This document shows positions 7,101-11,663 of a stretch of 11,663 nt of DNA, piece by piece (the first letter of the stretch is position 1; each line of letters begins with the position of its first letter). The position numbers and the translations under genes are program-made. The notes beneath the pieces are model-generated. The model did not search any database and was not told the DNA's origin. It was given only the letters and a program-made list of their open reading frames with translations. The stretch spans positions 1 to 11,663 of the forward strand of contig JBBRHH010000144.1 of the NCBI GenBank assembly GCA_038222915.1, in the 5' to 3' direction. The stretch is from JBBRHH01 sp038222915. Its GTDB lineage: Bacteria; Planctomycetota; Phycisphaerae; Tepidisphaerales; Tepidisphaeraceae.

Positions 7101-10100
7101 AACTCGACTGATCGTTGCCGTAGTTAAAATTCGCGCCCGCGCCCGCTGGAGCATCCACCGGAGCAGTTGGCGCTGGCGTTGCTGCTGGCGGCTCTTGCCG
7201 CACCGGCGAAGTTCTGCCTCCCAGATCCGGCGGTGCGGTGATGTTCGACGGCGCTGCGGGCGTCAAACTCACGCCCCGCTCGCGTGCGCTTGCGGGCGAC
7301 GGAACCTCAGCTGGACCAACAAACCCATTTGGTGCTTGCGGTTCTACCGCGGGCGATGTCCCCTGCTGATTACCATGCGGCCGAAGCGTCCCACCCGCAG
7401 CCCCGAGCACCTCGTCCAACGGCGACATCTTCACCGAACTGTGCCGATTATCCGACGAAATAACCGGCGCAGGCGGCGCGTCGAAGATCTCGGTAATCTC
7501 AAGCTCATCATCAATTGCAGCCCCTTCGCCCGGCAACGCGTCGTCGAAATGTAATTCGTCCAGAACTGGCGGAACCGCGTCCTCCGAAATTTCCCCATTG
7601 TCGGCAGGTACTTCCGCCCGCCCTGCGCCCACTCCCAGCACGTCCTCAAAATCCAGTTCATCCTCACCGCTCGCCGGCGTCAGCAATTCGTCCGCGCCGA
7701 TAGCTTCCTGCTCGATCTCCGGCTCCTTCGCCCCTCGCCGCGAGAACTCCGCGCCGATGGCCTCATCGACCGAGCCGCCTGCTTTTGCCGTCAGTCCCAG
7801 GACATCATCAAAATCAAAATGCGAGCTCTTCTCATTCGGGGCGGCTGCTTCCGCCGTCGGCTCATCGTGCGTCGGGGTCGCATGCCCCGCGTGGTCTTCC
7901 ACCAGGTCGCCTTCGCCGCCGCTGAAGTCTTCGATCATCCGCCCGAACGAAGTGTCCGTTAAATCGGCCGGCGGCACCGGTTGTTCTTCTGTATGCTCCG
8001 CGTTCTGCGCCTCTTCCAGTGCCTCGGTCACCCCGCTCAGTGCCGAATCCGCCGTCGGATCGGTCGATTCGATCACCTCCACCTCTGACGTTTCGTCCAC
8101 CTCCGAAATCGGCGCTTCCCCGATCACTTCCCCCATTGTTGCCATCGAGGGCTGTGTCGACCAGGCAGGGGTGCGCGAAACCTCCTCCGGCAAAATCCCT
8201 TCGTCGGTGACCTTCTTTTTCTTCCCCCATCCAAACCACGATCGCTTTTCCCTCTTGGCCGGTTGGGGTTCTCCAATGAACGGAGGAGCTGCGTCCTGCG
8301 CCGCCGGCGGTTCTTCCGCCACAACCTCCTCGTCCACCTCAAACGCTGGAACCACAATTTCCGCCGATGGCTCGGCGGGCGGCTGATGCGTCATCGACAT
8401 CTCGCCGACCGGCTCCAGAGCCGACTCCCGCGCTGTCAGACCAAGCTGCAACTCGGGGTGCCTGAAGCTTTCGTCCAGTTCCATCGCGTCAAGCGCCTCA
8501 AGCCCCGTCGATCCCAGCACAATCGGCTCGACGTGCTGATGCTCCTCCCCCTGGTCAAACTGCAGGTCCCCAAAGTTCACATCATCCAGTTCGGCAACCG
8601 CCGTCGGACCTTCCTCGGCCGCAGCCTGTGGAACCATCGACAACGGCGTCTCCCCCGACTTCAACTCCCAACCCGACAACATCTCCGGATCAAATTCCGT
8701 CGCGACCTCCGCCACTTCGTCGGCCGATTCGCGCGCCGACATATCCACCACGATCGTTTGCCCCCCCAAATCGCTCGAATCACCCACTGCTTCATCCGCG
8801 ACCGGCTCAGGACTCGAAAGCTCCGACTCCACCATCCCCAGATCCAGCGGCGTTTCGCCCGACATCGCTGGTTCTTCAGGCGCGAGTCCCAGCTCGTCCA
8901 GGAAGCTCAGATCATCTCCGTCACTCGACTCCACCGTCGTGTGTACCGCCACCGGGGGCCAAACCTCGGCCGACCCGACAAAACCGCCCTCCGCCGACGG
9001 CGGCGTCACCGAAACCGATCCCGGGCCCTCCAGCGAATCCACCAGAAGAAGTTCCGTCTCCCCCGCGTCGGCCGCAACAACGTCTGCATTCTCAAGACTA
9101 AGCGCGACCGTCGGCTCTGGCTCTTCCAGCACATCCTCAAACCAGTCATCCGCTGTAACCGGCGTCAGCGCCGCTCCCACCACGGCTGGCGCTTCCGACG
9201 TGACGATCTCAACCGGCGCTTCCGCCTCAGCAGCGCTCAGTCCTTCGGCAAATACGTGTGGCGTTGTCTCAACAATCTCGGCTTCCTCGCGCGCCGCCTC
9301 AACGATCTCTGGCTCATCCACCGCGACCACTTCAGGCAAAGCCGCCTCTTCGTGACCCCCTGGCTCGTGGGCGGTTTGCTCGTGTGCCAATTCCTCGGCC
9401 ACAACCGGTTCTGCCGGCTCTTCCACCACCGCAACATCTTCCGTCCCCTCAATCTCCAGCGCCAGCGGATCGGCCGTCACGCCCTCAACCGCAACTTCAA
9501 CCGGCGCTTCCTCAACAGCAGCCTCGTCGGCCAAATCCATCTCAACCGGCGGAACAGCGTCTTCTGTCACCACCGCTTCTGGCTCGTTTATCGCCAGGGC
9601 CTCTTCCTCCACCTCCGCCGGAGCAGGTTCCAACTCCAGCGGTTCCAGTTCAGGCGTTGCTTCTTCCGGAGCCGTCGCCTCCACTTCAACAACCGGCTCG
9701 TCTGCCAGCTCCAGCCCATCCATCTCGGCTGGCTCAACAACAGGCGCTTCCGCCGCCAGAACAGGAGCGGGCGCATCTTGCGTCAAATCAGGGCTCGCCG
9801 TCTCCACCGGTTCTTGCGCGGCGATCTCAATCGGGTCCAGTTCGACGGCCTCTTCGGCCGCCGGCACTGCCTCCACAGGTGTTTCAGCGACAACCTCTTC
9901 CGCTTCCCACGTCTCGACCGCCGCCTCTTCCGGCGCTAATTCAAGCGCGTCCTCACCCGTCGGCGCCTCCGCTACCGGAATCGCGGCGTCTACCTGTTGT
10001 TCAACAACAGCGGCCGGCACTTCCGCAACTTCCTCCTCAAATTCCAGATCATCCTCACCAGCGACTGCCGGCGCAATCTCCACGACAGGCGCCGCCTCCG

Positions 10101-11244
10101 CTACGGGCGCAACTTCCTCTTCCGCGGCCTCCTCCGCCTGGTCGAGCGATATCTCATCTTCCGTCGATTCAACCGGCGCTTCCGCCAGCCGCTCATTCTC
10201 AAACGCCGCCCGCCACCCCCCGCGTGCACTCATCACCGGCTCGACGTCAATGCTCTCGTCTATATCCGCAACCGCCGAAGGCGCAAGCTCCACATCCAGC
10301 GGGATCGACCCCTCGTCAATCGCCGGCCGACCGCGATGCGCCGGCTCTGGTTCAAGCTCCAGCCCAAGATCGTCTTTCGCTGCACGCCCCGCCGGCATGA
10401 CCTCTTCCGCCGCCTCCACCGCTTCTTCCGGCCCTGCCACCTCCAGCGGCGCAAAGTCCAACTCAAGCGGAATAAACTCCGGCGGCGGTGGCGGCTGTTT
10501 CACCGGCGCGCGCGCCACCGGTTCCACCGCGATCAGATCATCCAGGTCGCCGCTGGGCGCAATCGCATCGTCCGACAGCCCCGCGAATTCTTCAATCTCT
10601 TCAGCCGCTTCGCCGTATTTAAGTTCCGTCGGGCCAATGCGAATCGTGTCCCCGAATTTCAACTCCGATTGCCGCACCAATTGTTCGTTGACAAACGTTC
10701 CCGAGCGCGAGCCCAGGTCGCGCACGTAATGCCGCCCGTTCATCAAAAACACAACCGCGTGCGATGTCGAAACATCGCCATGCGGTATCAAAATGTCCGA
10801 CCCAGCCCGGCGTCCGATCAACAACACGCGTCCATTCAGACGAACCGGCTCCAGATCTCCTTCAACCGTCAGTTGACCCGCCGGCGGCTTTCGATCGTGC
10901 GGCCGGCGTCCTGTCGGCGGCCCCGCCATGAATTGAAACGTAAAACTTCCCACCACGATCTCGTCGCCTTCGTTCAGCACTGCCTGTGAGATCTGCTCCC
11001 CATTGATGATCACATGCGTGCGACTCGCCAGGTCGTGAATGAAGACCTGATTGTCGGACTGGATCAACAGAGCATGAGCCTTGCTGATGCTGCGCGAAAG
11101 CAAATGGATATGCGCGTTCTGCCGGGCGCCAATCAGCGTCACCGGCCGCGTCAACGGAATCGGCGGCTTACCCTGGTGATGTCCCATGGGAATCAACGCG
11201 GGCGACGCAGCCATACCGCCATTCAAGAAAGGTTGCCCAGCCAT
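4177..11244 (-). CDS. Giant tandem-FHA, acidic disordered, coiled-coil membrane protein (polysaccharide co-polymerase-like)
   Basis: The protein has 2355 residues counted from ATG 11244; the frame also opens at TTG 11256, but the ATG has a GGA seven bases upstream. In order: two FHA domains (about 30-105 and 123-210); an acidic Glu/Ala/Val/Pro/Asp-rich, probably disordered region (about 214-1630) with short repeated motifs and a basic WFGW island at 997-1011; a Pro/Arg-rich juxtamembrane stretch; TM1 (about 1673-1695); an extracytoplasmic alpha/beta part (about 1696-1811); a long Lys/Glu/Gln/Ala coiled coil (about 1812-2270); TM2 (about 2294-2315) and a 40-residue tail. The part from TM1 to TM2 resembles Wzz/GumC-type chain-length proteins: a strand after TM1, a VLAQARRIF helix, a MLVSYAGRG strand, a helix ending LLRAMYESN, then the coiled coil and return TM. 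The FHA domains would be cytoplasmic and read phosphothreonine. No tyrosine-kinase domain follows TM2. Polysaccharide control is inference; an envelope tether or divisome-like scaffold are alternatives. Confidence 0.88.
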   Translation of the reverse strand: MAGQPFLNGGMAASPALIPMGHHQGKPPIPLTRPVTLIGARQNAHIHLLSRSISKAHALLIQSDNQVFIHDLASRTHVIINGEQISQAVLNEGDEIVVGSFTFQFMAGPPTGRRPHDRKPPAGQLTVEGDLEPVRLNGRVLLIGRRAGSDILIPHGDVSTSHAVVFLMNGRHYVRDLGSRSGTFVNEQLVRQSELKFGDTIRIGPTELKYGEAAEEIEEFAGLSDDAIAPSGDLDDLIAVEPVARAPVKQPPPPPEFIPLELDFAPLEVAGPEEAVEAAEEVMPAGRAAKDDLGLELEPEPAHRGRPAIDEGSIPLDVELAPSAVADIDESIDVEPVMSARGGWRAAFENERLAEAPVESTEDEISLDQAEEAAEEEVAPVAEAAPVVEIAPAVAGEDDLEFEEEVAEVPAAVVEQQVDAAIPVAEAPTGEDALELAPEEAAVETWEAEEVVAETPVEAVPAAEEAVELDPIEIAAQEPVETASPDLTQDAPAPVLAAEAPVVEPAEMDGLELADEPVVEVEATAPEEATPELEPLELEPAPAEVEEEALAINEPEAVVTEDAVPPVEMDLADEAAVEEAPVEVAVEGVTADPLALEIEGTEDVAVVEEPAEPVVAEELAHEQTAHEPGGHEEAALPEVVAVDEPEIVEAAREEAEIVETTPHVFAEGLSAAEAEAPVEIVTSEAPAVVGAALTPVTADDWFEDVLEEPEPTVALSLENADVVAADAGETELLLVDSLEGPGSVSVTPPSAEGGFVGSAEVWPPVAVHTTVESSDGDDLSFLDELGLAPEEPAMSGETPLDLGMVESELSSPEPVADEAVGDSSDLGGQTIVVDMSARESADEVAEVATEFDPEMLSGWELKSGETPLSMVPQAAAEEGPTAVAELDDVNFGDLQFDQGEEHQHVEPIVLGSTGLEALDAMELDESFRHPELQLGLTARESALEPVGEMSMTHQPPAEPSAEIVVPAFEVDEEVVAEEPPAAQDAAPPFIGEPQPAKREKRSWFGWGKKKKVTDEGILPEEVSRTPAWSTQPSMATMGEVIGEAPISEVDETSEVEVIESTDPTADSALSGVTEALEEAQNAEHTEEQPVPPADLTDTSFGRMIEDFSGGEGDLVEDHAGHATPTHDEPTAEAAAPNEKSSHFDFDDVLGLTAKAGGSVDEAIGAEFSRRGAKEPEIEQEAIGADELLTPASGEDELDFEDVLGVGAGRAEVPADNGEISEDAVPPVLDELHFDDALPGEGAAIDDELEITEIFDAPPAPVISSDNRHSSVKMSPLDEVLGAAGGTLRPHGNQQGTSPAVEPQAPNGFVGPAEVPSPASARERGVSLTPAAPSNITAPPDLGGRTSPVRQEPPAATPAPTAPVDAPAGAGANFNYGNDQSSFLGGMTLRLPDLNKPASFGKVRVVFGDKAIPADVFSDRSVMPAGRRSVEDEGETVRTQPGAKPAGPVRAEKPIEVKVTPVAPLEDIERHAPTPVDQDFQDALAGGLELEAGGGATDEDAVNDVLGLGGDELGAEHTAFEPGVEETFEPVGHEEPASDEEQAMDVGAHQFGTAEFDPEEPFADAALGLAEEPQIEETPRQAGRMPSRPVRLVENNPINDAFGAASVGEEDENGDGDTGHGFAPTSGNGDNEQPASARPMRAPLKPAVPPRVSQLQGQPGLPRRSGHSHTRRNWMALWIVLLVVCIVAAAFGIMKYMLPKVSVNGTLRFDHYADASPEKQKLVKQSEEQLIQDDTVLAQARRIFRTMGDADAGFLGDPVALKKVTAKFEADKEGAGASMLVSYAGRGTGEDALRLQALLRAMYESNNSKTFLEEWRLNNSKLQATRDQIISQEAYVKQLKAEVEKMTSQGDAAPEKSAVAAARALQDEAHQKYEAAATLTNNLSSELARLRQVTPDSPEKPAVPADTELASLETELTKLNDQLVTGKTRTTEAAAQARKTLDDAMQQFQEEVKKAQGLKDVSGLEAYIDSAKQLHKATLKYSNDLLEREQGYQETLTDLKGHLEEVMESKRQEKWAADPELQRLQQLLELRTREFNAVSASPLSDAKEKAKAKQDVDTLTQQIQGQKLLAGSDKAMDQLAEYLNRHIKSIATQIENDRASSEKSMQDLEARVAQSAPAVEKLRQTQPELAEVLQKKADGMLQARAVYARTVEAQADEVSPDMKGRAEELKRQIADHKSAAALAVAKTQGQQQFAAAMAKEVELKKAKAAQALAYKEYEGKMQDWATKQAARAQEELSRGPLDEKRSLQQAEDGKLKSLNMEKERLAAAVSNAVEPMPLVAEGVHANVEDHRGLYIAATEGGLVVLFAGLMMLTLLSSPGEPTHARDHGVHSADPVPAVAIDEPAEHVEESRPRLAV
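6357..10605 (-). repeat. Low-complexity acidic region within the giant gene
   Basis: About 1400 codons encode mostly Glu, Ala, Val, Pro and Asp. The first half repeats short alternating acidic/aliphatic words such as LELEPEP, LELADEP, LELEPAP, MDLADEA and LELAPEE. No exact long tandem repeat is visible, so this is drifted low complexity rather than a recent expansion. Trp, Cys and basic residues are rare. It sits between the FHA domains and TM1 and should be a disordered, strongly negative cytoplasmic tether. Confidence 0.85.
6430..7830 (-). repeat. Cluster of degenerate D-D/E-V/A-L-G motifs in the giant protein
   Basis: In the later part of the disordered region a short motif recurs about seven times: DFDDVLGL (near residue 1142), DFEDVLGV (near 1196), HFDDALPG (near 1229), PLDEVLGA (near 1273), DFQDALAG (near 1478), VNDVLGLG (near 1503) and PINDAFGA (near 1595). 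Spacing is irregular, 35-205 residues. The pattern of an aromatic or aliphatic residue, two acids, V/A, L/F and G suggests repeated short helical docking sites, not a folded repeat. Confidence 0.6.
10615..10878 (-). other. Second FHA domain of the giant protein, binding residues intact
   Basis: Residues 123-210 carry the full FHA signature: LIGRR with Gly144-Arg145, VSTSH with Ser159 and His162, and DLGSRSGTFVN with Ser179, Gly182, Thr183 and Asn186. The Arg, Ser and Asn positions are those that contact phosphothreonine in known FHA domains, so this copy should bind a phosphopeptide. Confidence 0.9.
10930..11157 (-). other. First FHA domain of the giant protein, altered Arg position
   Basis: Residues 30-105 show the FHA fold: LIGARQ (Gly39, Ala40), ISKAH (Ser54, His57), a HDLASRTHVIING loop with Asn81 and a final VVGSFTFQF strand. 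The usual GR is GA here, with Arg at the next position, and the loop lacks the SGT core. It may bind weakly or serve a structural role. Confidence 0.8.
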
Positions 11245-11284
11245 GAAATGATCCAAAACCTGCTCGAGAACAATCGCTTCTCAA

Positions 11285-11298
11285 CCCGCCATCGCGGG
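11285..11298 (-). other. Small GC hairpin in the probable leader of the giant gene
   Basis: CCCGC and GCGGG can pair across a 4-nt loop, about 40 nt upstream of ATG 11244. If transcription starts near 11350 this lies in the 5' leader. Five GC pairs give a stable but very short stem. No riboswitch or terminator tract is attached. Confidence 0.25.
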
Positions 11299-11384
11299 CC
11301 GTCGTTGAAAACAACCTTCCACACCGGCTTTCCGTCGGCATCCCCGCCGTTGATGCATGATATAACGCACTATACTGCCGCAAG

Positions 11385-11399
11385 TTCGCCGCATGCGAA
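11385..11399. promoter_or_regulatory. Dyad upstream of the giant gene, possible operator
   Basis: TTCGC-N5-GCGAA forms a perfect 5-bp inverted repeat around CGCAT. On the - strand it lies just upstream of TATAGT and TTATAT words that are candidate -10 boxes, so it occupies the place where an activator or repressor could bind. The arms are short and chance occurrence is quite possible. Confidence 0.25.
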
Positions 11400-11519
11400 A
11401 TCCGACGACATCCCCTCCACGGGACCAAAACTCCATCGCAGTCCGGCAGCCTCCGCCACCAGCCCCGCTAACCGCGATTGTGTCGGACCCGCATGATATC
11501 AGAGAATCCATCCACAAGG

Positions 11520-11571
11520 AAAAAAAGCGCCGAAATTACACCCAAAGAGTTATCGGACCGAATGCCATTCG
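11520..11571 (-). terminator. Possible terminator after the right-edge gene
   Basis: Two bases after the stop codon of the right-edge gene, the - strand carries the inverted repeat CGAATG-G-CATTCG (11571-11559), and 32 nt later a run of seven T (11526-11520). The hairpin and T tract are too far apart for a classic intrinsic terminator, though a second weak CCGA/TCGG pairing lies between them. Termination here is plausible but unproven. Confidence 0.3.
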
Positions 11572-11572
11572 C

Positions 11573-11663
11573 TTAAGGCTCAACATCCTGCGCTGTCGCG
11601 GCTTGTGCGTATTGCGCGCGAGGCTTGTTCATTAGATCGTACGGCATCATCCGACGCTTCTTG
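11573..11663 (-). CDS. C-terminal fragment of an unrecognised protein
   Basis: Reading leftward from the right edge, the - strand is open for 29 codons to TAA at 11573-11575. The residues end MMPYDLMNKPRAQYAQAATAQDVEP, which looks like a genuine basic-to-acidic, Ala/Gln-rich protein tail and not antisense noise. The start lies beyond the window. I do not recognise the family. It is codirectional with the giant gene and lies about 330 bp upstream of it, so it could be a neighbour in the same functional cluster. Confidence 0.45.
   Translation of the reverse strand, partial: KKRRMMPYDLMNKPRAQYAQAATAQDVEP

Larger units (their letters stand above)
11245..11572. other. Upstream region of the giant gene, no convincing gene
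   Basis: This 328-bp stretch separates the giant gene from the upstream gene fragment on the same strand. Short frames exist on both strands, but their translations are Arg/Cys/Gly-rich or start at TTG and look like noise. It is locally AT-richer around 11355-11380, where the - strand has TATAGT and TTATAT words that could be -10 boxes, without a clear -35 at normal spacing. It also holds a 15-bp dyad (11385-11399) and a small hairpin (11285-11298), listed separately. Confidence 0.6.

Noticed and set aside
4990..7554. A very long + strand open frame (about 850 codons) antisense to the giant gene
   Set aside because: Its translation is Arg/His/Leu-rich without domain pattern. It is a by-product of GAN/GCN-rich, GC-biased codons on the - strand, where FHA, TM and coiled-coil segments make sense.
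8263..9939. Another long + strand open frame (about 560 codons), together with the Pro/Gln-rich frame at 9258-10400
   Set aside because: Both are antisense to the acidic region and read as monotonous Arg- or Pro-rich sequence, as expected from the complement of Glu/Ala/Pro codons.
11245..11256. TTG at 11256 as the start of the giant protein
   Set aside because: ATG 11244 is four codons downstream and has a GGA at proper spacing. The choice barely affects the protein, and ATG is the better assumption.
11355..11499. The 9-mer GCATGATAT occurring at 11355-11363 and 11491-11499
   Set aside because: Two copies of a 9-mer 136 bp apart with no further extension could be chance. It is not enough to call a binding-site pair.
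11281..11517. A 78-codon - strand frame upstream of the giant gene
   Set aside because: It starts with TTG, is rich in Gly/Arg/Cys, has no ribosome site and shows no family pattern.

Overview
The window most likely comes from a planctomycete, perhaps the Phycisphaerae. It is GC-rich. It carries a PEP-CTERM surface protein, a membrane protein with an N-terminal CxxC/CxxC zinc ribbon of a style I associate with this phylum, a Hanks-type Ser/Thr kinase, and a giant FHA-domain membrane protein. The assignment rests on gene style only, since no rRNA or other marker gene is present.

Layout from left to right: (1) the 3' end of a GyrI-like effector-binding-domain protein on + (1-327); (2) a short spacer with weak promoter-like sequence; (3) a small soluble Ser/Thr kinase on + (501-1385); (4) a PhnP-like metallo-beta-lactamase-fold hydrolase on - (1388 to about 2152), whose stop lies 2 bp from the kinase stop; (5) a divergent promoter region (about 2162-2263); (6) a PEP-CTERM secreted protein on + (2264-3019); (7) a zinc ribbon / TM / VWA-like protein on + (3129-4142); (8) one very large gene on - (4177-11244, 2355 codons) filling about 60% of the window; (9) its upstream region of about 330 bp; (10) the last 29 codons of another - strand gene at the right edge.

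The giant gene is the main point of interest. Its product reads as two N-terminal FHA domains, about 1400 residues of acidic Ala/Glu/Pro/Val-rich disordered sequence, a basic juxtamembrane stretch, a TM helix, an extracytoplasmic part with a long coiled coil, a second TM helix and a 40-residue tail. The TM / coiled-coil / TM half resembles a polysaccharide co-polymerase (Wzz/GumC/exosortase-associated chain-length protein). FHA domains read phosphothreonine and a Ser/Thr kinase lies in the same neighbourhood. A testable idea is that surface polysaccharide or envelope assembly is controlled by Thr phosphorylation through a very long cytoplasmic tether. The PEP-CTERM protein fits that setting, because exosortase systems usually accompany exopolysaccharide loci. 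The kinase-FHA-envelope link is inference: these genes are not in one operon and no polysaccharide synthesis genes are visible. I see no tRNA, rRNA, CRISPR array, insertion sequence or attachment site.
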